The position numbers and the translations under genes are program-made. From positions 1 through 21,983 of the forward strand of contig JAUUSJ010000062.1 of NCBI GenBank assembly GCA_030841965.1: DNA of 21,983 nt, written 5' to 3'. Source of the stretch: Blautia sp. (GTDB lineage: Bacteria; Bacillota; Clostridia; Lachnospirales; Lachnospiraceae). Shown here piece after piece: positions 1 through 8,207 of this stretch (its first letter is position 1; each line of letters opens with the position of its first letter). The notes under the pieces are model-generated. The model saw only the letters and a list, made by a program, of their open reading frames with translations, was not told where the DNA came from and did not search any database.

Positions 1-8
1 TCCTCTTG

Positions 9-54
9 CAAGCAAGCTTGCATCGGATTTTAGACCTTTTGACCCTGGTATCAT
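9..54. repeat. Left copy of 46-bp inverted repeat flanking dapA
   Basis: This 46-bp stretch matches the reverse complement of 1153-1198 at 43 of 46 positions by direct comparison. It contains the core TTTTGACCCTGGTATCAT and an AAGCAAGCTTGC palindromic segment. The copy probably continues leftwards beyond the window edge. It is a dispersed intergenic repeat of unknown function, possibly a transcript-end or REP-like palindrome. Confidence 0.85.
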
Positions 55-127
55 GCTATGATGAGGTCATAAAATTATCATACATTTTTGTAAAATACTA
101 ATTTATTGAAAAAAAGGAGGACTTTAT

Positions 128-1093
128 ATGTCAAAAGAAATAATATTTAGAGGTGTGGCAACAGCAATTATCACACCAATGAATGAAGATTCTTCTATAA
201 ACTACGACGAATTTCGCCGTATCATTGAATTTCAAATAGAAAACAAAGCGGACGCTCTCGTAGTTGCGGGAACAACAGGAGAAAGTGCAACGCTTTCTGA
301 TGAAGAACATATCGAATTAGTTCGCTTTGCTGTTCATATAGTAAACGGACGAATTCCTGTAATTGCCGGCGCTGGAAGCAATAATACTGCACATGCTATT
401 TCTATTTCCAAAGCTTGTGAGGAAGTTGGAGCGGATGCGTTACTGCATGTAACACCTTATTATAATAAGGCGTCGCAAGAAGGACTATACCTTCATTTTC
501 ATGCCATTGCCTCTAGTACACACCTTCCGATTATTCTCTATAATGTTCCTTCGAGAACAGGAGTAAATATTTATCCAGCTACATATCAGAGATTAAGCCA
601 GATTGAAAATATTGTTGCTTGTAAGGAGGCAAGCGGCAATTTCTCTCAGATGGCAAAAATTGCAAATTTATGTAAGGACAATTTAGCCATTTATTCTGGA
701 AACGATGACCAAATCACCTCTGCTCTTGCATTAGGAGCACAGGGTGTTATCTCAGTCATGTCAAATATCCTTCCAGAAGAAACACATCAAATTTGTCAAT
801 CTTATTTTGATGGAAATGGAGAAATAAGTGATAATCTTCAAATGAAATACCTAGACCTAATCGAAGCACTTTTTATGGATGTAAATCCTATTCCAATCAA
901 AGAGGCTATGCGCGCAATGGGATATGCCGTTGGGACATGTCGTCTACCTCTATGTGACTTGGATTCCACCAATAGAGAGAGACTTTATCAAACATTAAAA
1001 TCCTATGGTCTAATTGGAAAAGAAGTAAGAGCAGGCTCCGTGACAATACATCATATTTCCAATAGTGGAAATATTCTAAGAGGAAATATGTAA
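128..1093 (+). CDS. dapA: 4-hydroxy-tetrahydrodipicolinate synthase
   Basis: Cytosolic class I aldolase-type lyase that condenses pyruvate with aspartate-semialdehyde, the first committed step to diaminopimelate and lysine. The protein is a single (beta/alpha)8 barrel. Visible family residues are the TTGE motif at 49-52, the YYNK segment around 111-114, Tyr138 and Arg143 in LYNVPSRTG, and the Schiff-base Lys166 in VACKEASG. It starts at ATG behind AAAGGAGG. At 321 aa it is about 25 residues longer than usual, with an extra tail after LIGKE. It stands alone on the plus strand between two inverted repeat copies, away from other lysine genes. NanA-type N-acetylneuraminate lyases are close relatives, but the motifs fit DapA better. 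Confidence 0.93.
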   Translation: MSKEIIFRGVATAIITPMNEDSSINYDEFRRIIEFQIENKADALVVAGTTGESATLSDEEHIELVRFAVHIVNGRIPVIAGAGSNNTAHAISISKACEEVGADALLHVTPYYNKASQEGLYLHFHAIASSTHLPIILYNVPSRTGVNIYPATYQRLSQIENIVACKEASGNFSQMAKIANLCKDNLAIYSGNDDQITSALALGAQGVISVMSNILPEETHQICQSYFDGNGEISDNLQMKYLDLIEALFMDVNPIPIKEAMRAMGYAVGTCRLPLCDLDSTNRERLYQTLKSYGLIGKEVRAGSVTIHHISNSGNILRGNM

Positions 1094-1149
1094 TTCACTC
1101 ACTGAAACAAATCATTCTCATATGCTTTCGAGTATATTGGAAAATTTGT

Positions 1150-1230
1150 GTAATGATACCAGGGTCAAAAGGTCAAAAATCCAACGCAAGCTTGCTTGTG
1201 AGAGGGTTTTTGACCCCAACATCATGTCAT
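1150..1230. repeat. Right palindromic repeat after dapA
   Basis: Positions 1153-1198 are the inverted partner of 9-54. The unit continues as a larger imperfect palindrome because TTTTTGACCCCAACATCATG (1207-1226) echoes the inverted GACCCTGGTATCAT core. The transcript could fold into a long hairpin about 60 bp after the dapA stop, so it may act as transcript end or processing site. There is no clear U tract. Confidence 0.7.
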
Positions 1231-1270
1231 TAAAACAGGTCGTACTTTAGCCGTTAAAGTATCTGTATCT

Positions 1271-1306
1271 ATGAAAGCAGTCCTTTTTTATGGGCACTGC
1301 TTTCAT
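1271..1306. repeat. Perfect 11-bp stem hairpin
   Basis: ATGAAAGCAGT (1271-1281) pairs perfectly with ACTGCTTTCAT (1296-1306) across a 14-nt loop. No U tract follows it directly on either strand. It lies next to the terminator of the following minus-strand gene and its role is unknown. Confidence 0.6.
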
Positions 1307-1311
1307 ACGCT

Positions 1312-1378
1312 AAAAAAAGTGGCCTGTCATATAGATAAATCGCTTATAATAAGCAATAATCATACAGACAAACCACTT
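1312..1378 (-). terminator. Intrinsic terminator of the ferritin-like gene
   Basis: On the minus strand an AAGTGG...CCACTT outer stem encloses CTGT/ACAG and GCTTAT/ATAAGC pairings and is followed by a run of seven U. It lies 18 bp past the stop of the 1396-1824 gene, as expected for its terminator. Confidence 0.7.
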
Positions 1379-1395
1379 ATATAAAATACAAATAA

Positions 1396-1824
1396 TTACA
1401 AAAACTTCTTCATCTCCTCCATATTTCTCTCCTCCGTCTTTACAATCTTATCCGACAAATCGTTAATTTTTGTATTTTTCCCGGAATACTCTCGACTATT
1501 GCGAATTGCCTTTGTCACTCCCATCGCACTTCCCTGGTACATCATTTCAGCCAAATGCTCTGTCGAAGAGTCTGCCATTGTCTTCATCATTGTCATCGTC
1601 TTAGAGGAAAGCTTCGACATCATAGGGATATCCTCCGGCTGTGCACCAATTGTCTTTAGCATCTCATCTGCCTCGTGGAAAATTTCGCTATATTCCTCTC
1701 TCTGCGTACGAAGAGCCGCACGAAAGTCTTCATTTGTCACATACTCTAAAACCTCGTCAATTCCCTGACATCCCATCTGTACATTTTTTCTAATATCATT
1801 TAACATCTGTGTATCATCTAACAT
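1396..1824 (-). CDS. Small ferritin-like helical-bundle protein, function unknown
   Basis: A 142-residue, Met- and Glu-rich, all-helical protein with no signal peptide. Its pattern of long amphipathic helices (about 5-60, 65-95, 115-140) resembles the DUF2383/PA2169-type ferritin-like proteins of Firmicutes, which are uncharacterised. I do not see a complete di-iron ExxH pair, so metal binding is not shown. The start is ATG behind GAGAGGTG. It is monocistronic, with its own terminator at 1312-1378. Confidence 0.6.
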   Translation of the reverse strand: MLDDTQMLNDIRKNVQMGCQGIDEVLEYVTNEDFRAALRTQREEYSEIFHEADEMLKTIGAQPEDIPMMSKLSSKTMTMMKTMADSSTEHLAEMMYQGSAMGVTKAIRNSREYSGKNTKINDLSDKIVKTEERNMEEMKKFL

Positions 1825-1963
1825 AGTAGCACCTCTCTCTTCAAATTTTCCCTCTTAGCATCTCCAAGAAAAAATTTTTTATACTACTATTATTGTCAAA
1901 TTTTCTGCTTTTCAGTGAACCAGATATGACTTGGCTCTGCTATAGCACCATATTTTGGATAAA

Positions 1964-2446
1964 TTATAAACTCAGACTTTCTATCCATCTCTTCAATTCA
2001 GCATCCGATAACCTGCCATTTAGCATTTTTCCCGGCATCAATGCCGCTCCTGGGCAACTTGATTTTAATTTTTCATTTGTCTTACCCATGCCACTGCCAC
2101 CAGAAGTCGCAAAAGGAATAATCGTCTTTCCAGTAAAATCATAACTCTCCAAAAAAGTATGAATAATCATCGGAGCAACATACCACCAGATCGGAAAACC
2201 AACAAATATCGTATCATACTCCTGCATATTTTCTAACTTATCCGAAATCGCTGGGCGAGAGTTTTTATCATTCATCTCCACCGAACTCCTACTCTTGCTA
2301 TCCATCCAATCCAAATCTGCACGGGTATAAGGAACCTCAGGCTTAATCTCGTAAAGATCAGCCTTTGCCACCTCTGCCAGCCTTTTTGCCGCCTTCGTAG
2401 TTACACCACTTGCCGAAAAATACGCTACTAAAACTTTCTTGCTCAT
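1964..2446 (-). CDS. Flavodoxin
   Basis: A 160-aa flavodoxin of the class common in clostridia (Flavodoxin_4 type), a soluble FMN electron carrier or small FMN oxidoreductase. Residues 3-12 (VLVAYFSASG) with the following VTTKAA form the phosphate-binding loop. FVGFPIWWYVAP near 80-91 and the FATSGGSG segment near 110-117 are the FMN ring-contacting loops. The start is placed at the ATG at 2446 because GAGGAGG lies 8 nt upstream. A longer reading with 23 extra N-terminal residues has no comparable site and would overlap the promoter. Short-chain flavodoxins can feed Fe-S reductases, but nothing here links it to the nitrogenase-like genes. Confidence 0.88.
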   Translation of the reverse strand: MSKKVLVAYFSASGVTTKAAKRLAEVAKADLYEIKPEVPYTRADLDWMDSKSRSSVEMNDKNSRPAISDKLENMQEYDTIFVGFPIWWYVAPMIIHTFLESYDFTGKTIIPFATSGGSGMGKTNEKLKSSCPGAALMPGKMLNGRLSDAELKRWIESLSL

Positions 2447-2486
2447 AAAAAATTCCTCCTCATTCATCTTTTCTCTCATAAACCAT

Positions 2487-2515
2487 AGTATAATCCAAAT
2501 ATTGTATGATAGCAA
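2487..2515 (-). promoter_or_regulatory. Sigma-70 promoter for the flavodoxin gene
   Basis: On the minus strand TTGCTA (2510-2515) and TATACT (2487-2492) are separated by 17 bp, 41 bp upstream of the chosen flavodoxin start. Confidence 0.6.
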
Positions 2516-2711
2516 ATACCTAGTTTATACGCTTAAGCCATGCCTAAAAGGCATTTTATAAATTTTATGGATATATTTCTCTATAGACAAATCCCCAAAA
2601 AATCTGTTATCATACTTTTAACCTTCCACTCCCACCTAGCTACTCCAACTTTCAAACAATTTAACCAATCTCCTCCCCCAAAAAGACATAAAGGATAGAA
2701 AGGATTTTTAT

Positions 2712-3521
2712 ATGATAACCAAAAAAATTTCCAATTTTAATTTAGAACAAATATGCAATTCTGGTCAATGTTTTCGCATGACAAAAATAAATGACAAAGA
2801 AAACCTCTTCTCTGTCATTGCTCAAAACCAATATTTAGAATTATCTCAAAAAGAAGACGAAACCACCTTCTTTTGTTCCATAGATGAATTTCCCTTCTGG
2901 GAAGAATACTTCGACTTAAAAACAGATTACCAAACTTATCTCAACCAAGTTGACCCAACCGATACATATCTACAAGAAGCTGCCAGACTTAGCAGTGGCA
3001 TGCATATCTTAAGACAAGATTTATGGGAAATCATTATTTCTTTTTTAATTTCCCAGCAAAATAATATCGCTCGAATCCGCCGCTGCGTCCAAAATATATG
3101 TGAAAAATACGGAGAGAAATTAACTTCAAAAAATAATACGATATACTATAGCTTTCCAACTCCTGCTGCCCTCTCCAATGCCACGGAAGACGAACTAAAA
3201 GCCTGCAATCTTGGCTACCGCGCAAAATATGTCCGAAAAACCGCCCAAGACATCGCCTCTGGAAGTTTCTCCCTCGAAGCTTTAAGGGCAATGCCATACG
3301 AAGAGGCAAAAAAAGAACTGCTAAAATTATACGGAGTCGGAGTCAAAGTCGCAGATTGTATCTGTCTTTATGCCCTGCATCATCTGGAAGCTTTCCCGGT
3401 CGATACCCATATCAACCAGGCACTTCATGCGCATTATGCGGACGGCTTTCCAATGAACCGCTATGAGGGAATACAAGGCATAATGCAACAATACATCTTC
3501 TACTGGGAACTTCACTCCTAA
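2712..3521 (+). CDS. ogg: 8-oxoguanine DNA glycosylase/AP lyase, OGG1 type
   Basis: Base-excision repair enzyme that removes oxidised guanine and nicks the abasic site. The OGG N-terminal domain (1-90) is followed by the helix-hairpin-helix glycosylase core. The hallmark is LYGVGVKVADCICLYAL (207-222), where Lys212 corresponds to the catalytic lysine of OGG1. PVDTH (229-233) follows, with Asp231 as the catalytic aspartate. At 269 aa it is near the bacterial family length. It has an ATG start with GAAAGGA upstream and is divergent from the flavodoxin gene. No partner gene is nearby. Confidence 0.9.
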   Translation: MITKKISNFNLEQICNSGQCFRMTKINDKENLFSVIAQNQYLELSQKEDETTFFCSIDEFPFWEEYFDLKTDYQTYLNQVDPTDTYLQEAARLSSGMHILRQDLWEIIISFLISQQNNIARIRRCVQNICEKYGEKLTSKNNTIYYSFPTPAALSNATEDELKACNLGYRAKYVRKTAQDIASGSFSLEALRAMPYEEAKKELLKLYGVGVKVADCICLYALHHLEAFPVDTHINQALHAHYADGFPMNRYEGIQGIMQQYIFYWELHS

Positions 3522-3735
3522 GAACATTCTTAAGAGATATCAGAGAGATTTATCTTAATATACAAAAGATTTTTCCTTTTCTATCCATCCTCCGATATCT
3601 CTTCCTCTCAAAGAAAGAACTCCTTCTCCTCAATTATGACAATATCATACAACATATTTTCAATGAAACACTCTTGATATCTCGTTTTTTTGTCCCTCAC
3701 ATCAAAGTTTTTACCTCCTGCAAACAAGAAGCTAT

Positions 3736-3838
3736 AAAATCACTCTACTATTACTTTGATTCTCATTTTTCAATAATTCATACACATACGTAGACCCTTC
3801 TAAATAAAGTCCTGTCTCTATATCATTTAATTTTTCAA
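3736..3838 (-). pseudogene. 3' fragment of a small DUF3990-module gene
   Basis: About 103 bp match the 3' end of the gene at 21001-21228 with roughly three mismatches, but the rest of that gene is absent. The match ends abruptly near 3838. It is a broken second copy of the small gene downstream of the DUF3990 protein, left in a decayed intergenic stretch. The remainder of 3522-3914 holds only AT-rich sequence, a separated GAGATATC/GATATCTC pair (about 3534 and 3593) and the repeat at 3862. Confidence 0.8.
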
Positions 3839-3861
3839 GGTACTATCAGGGGTAATTCTTA

Positions 3862-3889
3862 TTTGCCCCCTTTGATACCAGATTGCTCC
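3862..3889. repeat. Dispersed intergenic repeat, copy 1
   Basis: This 28-nt unit (TTTGCCCCCTTTGATACCAG and the 8 bases after it) is the same as 16541-16568 at 26 of 28 positions. It shares the GATACCAG core with the dapA-flanking repeats. Confidence 0.75.
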
Positions 3890-3914
3890 ACGTTCAATCC
3901 TATTTAAGATATTA

Positions 3915-4589
3915 TTATAGTTCCAAACTATTTTCTTTTAATAAAAAGTCATATATACTCATCGTGGTAATTCCATATTCATCTCTTGTAATATTTATAA
4001 CGTCCTTAACAACAATAATCTTCTTAAAAGAATCTTTTACATTTACAAGAGAAGCCTTTTCCTGAATACGTTTTTCTTCCGTTGGCATACTGAAAGCCGA
4101 TTGAATATAATAACGTTTACTACCAAGATTAGCTACAAAATCAATTTCCAGCTGCTTTTTGAACTCTTTACCATATTCGTTTATTCCACGTTTTTCTACA
4201 ACACCGATATCTACAGAGTATCCTCTACTTCGCAATTCATTGTAAATGATATTCTCCATTAGATGAGTTTCTTCAATCTGTCTGAACCCTAATCTTGCAT
4301 TTCTAAGTCCCACATCTTCAAAATAATATTTTAAAGGTGTACCAATATATTTTCTTCCCTTTACGTTATAACGATTTGCCTTGTTGACAATAAAGGCATC
4401 TTCTAAATACTCTATATATTGTCTAATTGTATTTAAACTGATAGTTGACTGAATCGTACTTTTAAAGGTAGCTTCAATCTTTGGCGGATTTGTTAGCGAA
4501 CCAATAGCAGAAGCCAGAATGTTAATTAAATCTTCTAACTCCTGTGTTTTTTCAATATGATTATATATCTTTATATCGCAAAATGCAAA
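3915..4589 (-). pseudogene. 5'-truncated AAA ATPase with DUF4143 C-terminal domain
   Basis: The frame is open for 224 codons, from an in-frame TAG at 4590-4592 to the stop at 3915. It matches the C-terminal half of the common clostridial AAA_14/DUF4143 ATPases: a winged-helix-like middle (NILASAIGSLTNPPKIEATF), then VGLRNARLGFRQIEE and a PD-(D/E)XK-like stretch with EIDFVANLGSKRYYIQ. The N-terminal P-loop ATPase half, about 200 residues, is missing, and no start codon with a ribosome site is seen. It is probably a dead remnant. Positions 4590-4753 upstream hold nothing I can assign. Confidence 0.8.
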
Positions 4590-4753
4590 CTATATTGAAT
4601 ATTTTAGACGATTCTGTAAAATATATTCAATTATTCCAAGAGATAAGTAGACATTTTTCAAAGAAAAATGAGCGGATTATGAATGTTTTTGAGAATTGCA
4701 GGAGCACATTGCTCTTCTTCTATTATAATCATTTAGAGCCATCTCGAAAACAA

Positions 4754-6043
4754 TTATAGATTATCATACAAATCCTCTGTAAATGTCAAGCTACCTTTGT
4801 ATCCTGCATAGGTGCGGTTAAAAACTAGTCTCTCATTCATCGGGAATGATGCCAGTATAAACTGGATATCCTTTTCCAATGCGACTTCACGTTCATTACT
4901 GCTGCCAATCAGTAGGGTTATCTCCTTTTCCTCGTTTAAAAGGGCCTGATTAATCTCATATTGGTCTGCTGTAAACACTATTCTTGGCGGTACTGCATAT
5001 TCCAAATCATTAACCTGTGCAATAATTCTATCCTTATCCTCCTGTCGAAACACTGGTTCTGATATAATCACAAGTACGGGAGTAAAACTAAAATCATTTG
5101 CCAGATATCTTGTGATTCCTACTGCATTATTTGCATCTGCAACTACCGCAAACCTTTTCCAGCTTACCACTCCTATGGATTGCGCCAGATAATGATAGAC
5201 ATAGTCCTCCTCTGCGGCAATTACCTTTTCAACTAACTCGTCATCTAAGCGAAAAGCCTCTGCAACCTTTCTGACAAAACTCGTGGTATCGGTTGCCCCC
5301 ACAAACAATCCTGGAATCCTTATGCTTGGAACACCGAACTTTTCTTCAAATTTCTTTGCTGGTCCATTCCAAAGCCATGGATTCACAATAATATTCAAAG
5401 CTGCACCTGAACATTTTTTAATATCATTGATTCCCTGGTGTTTTGTAAAAAAGGTGTTGACCTTCAACCCGAGCAAAGACAAGATACGGTCAATCTCTTC
5501 CAATGTACCACTCCAAAATGGATCATGATAAGGAACAATCCCGAAAATATTTACAAGCTTCTCATCTTTTATAACATCCTCTTCTATCACCTGGTCTATC
5601 ATAGTATTCCAAACTATTTCATAACCAAGGTTACTGTCTCCTGCAAACCCTGGCGTATCAATCGGATAAACTTCATACCCCTTATCCTGAAACTCCTGTG
5701 TAACACTAATGATATCATCGCCAATGATGCCTGCGGTACATCCTGTCAGTGCAAAAAAAGCATCTGCATCCATAATATCAATGGCACCCTGAATGGTAGT
5801 CCTTAATTTATCTGTCCCCCCAAATACCACTTCTTTTTCTAGCATATTACTTGAGGGAATCGACACACTGCTGACAAAGCAGGATGATTTATGTCCTGAC
5901 TGTCCCTGTTCCGCTGCCGATGTCTGCATACAGCAACCTGGTCCCGCATGAAGTATGGGACATACCTTATCCAAAGCACCCAAAACCGAATTGATTCCTG
6001 CCAAAACACAGCCTCCCCTTGGATTTTCCAATATCTGTGACAT
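4754..6043 (-). CDS. Nitrogenase-like NifK-type subunit, set 2
   Basis: Beta-type subunit of the nitrogenase component 1/oxidoreductase family, 429 aa, predicted partner of the NifD-type protein just upstream. By eye it keeps all three P-cluster cysteines of NifK: Cys12 (GGCVLAG), Cys37 (HAGPGC) and Cys102 (LTGCTAGIIGDD). The EVVFGG motif is at 71-76. It lacks the extra N-terminal region of true NifK. The start is set at ATG 6043 because it follows the nifD-type stop by one base and GGAGG lies inside the end of that gene, so the two are translationally coupled. NifN (scaffold) is less likely because NifN keeps only one of these cysteines. The physiological reaction is unknown. Confidence 0.85.
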   Translation of the reverse strand: MSQILENPRGGCVLAGINSVLGALDKVCPILHAGPGCCMQTSAAEQGQSGHKSSCFVSSVSIPSSNMLEKEVVFGGTDKLRTTIQGAIDIMDADAFFALTGCTAGIIGDDIISVTQEFQDKGYEVYPIDTPGFAGDSNLGYEIVWNTMIDQVIEEDVIKDEKLVNIFGIVPYHDPFWSGTLEEIDRILSLLGLKVNTFFTKHQGINDIKKCSGAALNIIVNPWLWNGPAKKFEEKFGVPSIRIPGLFVGATDTTSFVRKVAEAFRLDDELVEKVIAAEEDYVYHYLAQSIGVVSWKRFAVVADANNAVGITRYLANDFSFTPVLVIISEPVFRQEDKDRIIAQVNDLEYAVPPRIVFTADQYEINQALLNEEKEITLLIGSSNEREVALEKDIQFILASFPMNERLVFNRTYAGYKGSLTFTEDLYDNL

Positions 6044-6044
6044 C

Positions 6045-7496
6045 CTAAATACCTCCTTCAATATACTTAAATGCATCTTCTTCATACCATGAGTCCTTGT
6101 ATGGCAGTTTCACATGTTTTGCTAATTTCACATTAAATCCTGGATTCTGTAGCTGATCTGCAATTTTATTTCCCAAATATAATAGTCCGTCATATCCCAT
6201 AGTGGGGCGCTTGCCATCCAAAACATGCGTTGTGGGGATACCCAGTTTTGCAGCCCACTCTGGCACTCCGATAAACGCATCTGGTTTTAGTTTATTTACA
6301 AGGTTTACCTGCTCAAATGGCTGCATATTTGCGATATCGACCACAAAATTTTTATGAATTCCATTGAGATATTCAATATCAACTTGAGCATCATCATCAT
6401 AGGTAGGCGTTTCCAGTCCCACAAGCTCCATGCCAAAGTCATCAATCAAAGCTGCCGCTGCAAAAGAACGCCCTGTTCCTCCGCAGATAAACACCCGTTT
6501 TCCCTGCAATCTGCCTCTTATCTCTGCCACCAGCGGTTCTATACGTTTATGCTCCATAGCAATAATCTCTTCCACTTCCTTTTCTTTTCCTAATACTTTC
6601 GCAATACCACGATACCATTTATCTGTGTTACGGATACCGATTGGCATTACGGTATGGGAATATGGAATTTCATAGTCCTCCCACAAGGTTTTCATAAACT
6701 CATCAGCAAATACTTTACAAATGGACGTGGAAGCCTCTGCCGCAGGTATCTTCTTAATCTTTTCCAAAGAACTGTAAAATGGGATATAATTTACCTTAAT
6801 GCCAATCTGTAAAAGCATACGCTCCATTTCCTTTTGGTCTGCAAAACTCACAGTTGTCGGCGCAAAAAGGTTAACCAAACCTTTTTCTCTTGGAACTTTC
6901 TCTTTTTTTAATATGTACTTATTGATAGATAAAAAAGCGGCATCAAAACCAGAGGCACATATTTTAGACTTAAAACCTTCACAATGAATCGGAACCATAA
7001 TCGTACCTGGATATTCTTGTTGTAAGTCAGAAGCAATGGCATCTATATCATCACCGATAATTCCCGATGCGCATGATGCATAAATAAATGCCAACTTCGG
7101 ATTGTACTGTTCCACTGCTTTTTTCACAGAATCCCTCAGTTTCTGTTCCCCGCCAAACACAACACTCTTCTGGTCGATATTGGTAACGATAATCCTTGGG
7201 TTCTTAATATTTTTAATCCCCCTATGCGCCTGTCCTACACGGTACATATCAACTGCCATAATGGAACATCCCACACACCCTTGCGGAGAATGGGAGATAA
7301 AAACAGAATCCTCCAATGACATTAATGCTGCCATACTGTTAATCTGCTGGCATTGCAGTCCCTGTGCAAAACTTCTGTCAGCCCTTTTTAAACAGCCTTT
7401 TTTAAAGTTCTCCTCCACCTCCTTTCCTGTCGTGCCCAAATCATTGATTCTTCCAGGCTTGCTTTCACGCACACCAGAGTATTGTACTTTTGCCAT
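6045..7496 (-). CDS. Nitrogenase-like NifD-type subunit, set 2
   Basis: Alpha-type subunit, 483 aa. P-cluster cysteine equivalents are Cys49 (LQC), Cys74 (SPQGC) and Cys142 (YASCASGIIGDD). Cys260 (STSIC) aligns with the cofactor ligand NifD Cys275, because exactly the same 19-residue spacing reaches the IPY/IPW motif. In the C-terminal GYDG segment that corresponds to HGFDG of NifD, the histidine column (His442) is Met433, so the second cofactor ligand of Mo-nitrogenase is not obvious. ATG 7496 is chosen over an upstream GTG because GAGG is 8 nt away. It lies downstream of the Rrf2 regulator on the same strand with no NifH of its own in the window, and could share the NifH-like protein at 14385-15233. 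It is not assigned to a characterised subgroup. Confidence 0.85.
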   Translation of the reverse strand: MAKVQYSGVRESKPGRINDLGTTGKEVEENFKKGCLKRADRSFAQGLQCQQINSMAALMSLEDSVFISHSPQGCVGCSIMAVDMYRVGQAHRGIKNIKNPRIIVTNIDQKSVVFGGEQKLRDSVKKAVEQYNPKLAFIYASCASGIIGDDIDAIASDLQQEYPGTIMVPIHCEGFKSKICASGFDAAFLSINKYILKKEKVPREKGLVNLFAPTTVSFADQKEMERMLLQIGIKVNYIPFYSSLEKIKKIPAAEASTSICKVFADEFMKTLWEDYEIPYSHTVMPIGIRNTDKWYRGIAKVLGKEKEVEEIIAMEHKRIEPLVAEIRGRLQGKRVFICGGTGRSFAAAALIDDFGMELVGLETPTYDDDAQVDIEYLNGIHKNFVVDIANMQPFEQVNLVNKLKPDAFIGVPEWAAKLGIPTTHVLDGKRPTMGYDGLLYLGNKIADQLQNPGFNVKLAKHVKLPYKDSWYEEDAFKYIEGGI

Positions 7497-7514
7497 ATTT
7501 TCCACCTCGTCTTT

Positions 7515-7565
7515 CTACTGCTTTACTAAATATTCAGCTGCCCTGTCTCCATTCAATCTTCCCAT
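7515..7565 (-). CDS. Possible 16-codon upstream ORF before set-2 nifD
   Basis: MGRLNGDRAAEYLVKQ, with ATG preceded by GGAG at about 9 nt, ends 18 bp before the set-2 NifD start. It could be a translated leader or a chance ORF. No regulatory codon run or terminator is visible with it. Confidence 0.25.
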   Translation of the reverse strand: MGRLNGDRAAEYLVKQ

Positions 7566-7635
7566 ATCAATATTCTCCGTTTTCCGCTTTAATCGTTTAA
7601 TCTCTTTTTTACGCTATCCTCGTATCATAAACATA

Positions 7636-8073
7636 TCATATTACATATTGACCTATCATCAATTCATCCTGCCATTCCAGCATATCTGCCAACGTTATTC
7701 CTTCTAGTACATCATTGATAGCCGTATCCAGTTTCTCCCATAACCGATAACTTACACATATATCTTTATTTTTACACAAAATTCCATTTTCACCAACGCA
7801 GTCCGTCGGTGACATATTTCCCTCTACAGTTTTCAAAATCTGCCCCACCGTATATCTCTCAGGCGGATAATTCAAGAAATATCCTCCATGTACACCTCTA
7901 ATACTTTTTACTAATGTTGCTTTATGCAGCACCGCAACAATCTGCTCCAAATATCTCTCAGATATATTCTGCCTTCTCGCTATATCCTTGAGTCTTACTG
8001 GTTCTCCATGATTATAAGTTGCCAAATCAATCATTAACTTTATCGCATTTTTTCCTCTTGTTGATATCCTCAT
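7636..8073 (-). CDS. Rrf2-family transcriptional regulator with Fe-S-type cysteines
   Basis: A 145-aa Rrf2/IscR/CymR-family regulator. The winged helix-turn-helix is at about 26-60 (VRLKDIARRQNISERYLEQI), followed by the family-typical RGVHGGYFL wing. Cys92, Cys100 and Cys106, followed by LW, resemble the three-cysteine [2Fe-2S] site of IscR and related NO, Fe-S or sulfur sensors. The Bacillus cysteine regulator CymR lacks these cysteines. The start is set at ATG 8073, 5 nt after AAGGAGG, not the ATG 48 nt further up. It is transcribed toward the set-2 nifD/nifK genes, so it most likely controls them and possibly itself. The ligand and operator are not established. Confidence 0.88.
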   Translation of the reverse strand: MRISTRGKNAIKLMIDLATYNHGEPVRLKDIARRQNISERYLEQIVAVLHKATLVKSIRGVHGGYFLNYPPERYTVGQILKTVEGNMSPTDCVGENGILCKNKDICVSYRLWEKLDTAINDVLEGITLADMLEWQDELMIGQYVI

Positions 8074-8107
8074 AAAAACCTCCTTGCCTGCAAGCTCTCG
8101 CATAAAT

Positions 8108-8135
8108 ATTATACTATTCATATAGGATTAATCAA
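8108..8135 (-). promoter_or_regulatory. Promoter for the Rrf2 gene and set-2 genes
   Basis: On the minus strand TTGATT (8130-8135), a 16-bp spacer and a perfect TATAAT (8108-8113) lie 35 bp upstream of the Rrf2 start. Confidence 0.65.
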
Positions 8136-8207
8136 ATTATTTATTTTCTATAATCTGTAATAGATTTTGCCTATTTCACATGATAAATTTATTTCCTCTG
8201 GAATGAT

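Noticed and set aside
4544..4759. Plus-strand 71-codon ORF overlapping the end of the set-2 nifK gene region
   Set aside because: It has no ribosome site, overlaps the DUF4143 remnant on the other strand, and resembles no family I recognise. It is more likely chance in decayed AT-rich DNA.
4754..7496. Set-2 pair as NifEN scaffold or as light-independent protochlorophyllide reductase (BchNB)
   Set aside because: All three NifK-type P-cluster cysteines are present, unlike NifN. The Cys275 equivalent and the absence of any bacteriochlorophyll gene argue against BchNB.
7102..7707. 201-codon plus-strand ORF
   Set aside because: It is antisense to the N-terminal half of the well-supported NifD-like gene and has no ribosome site or family resemblance.
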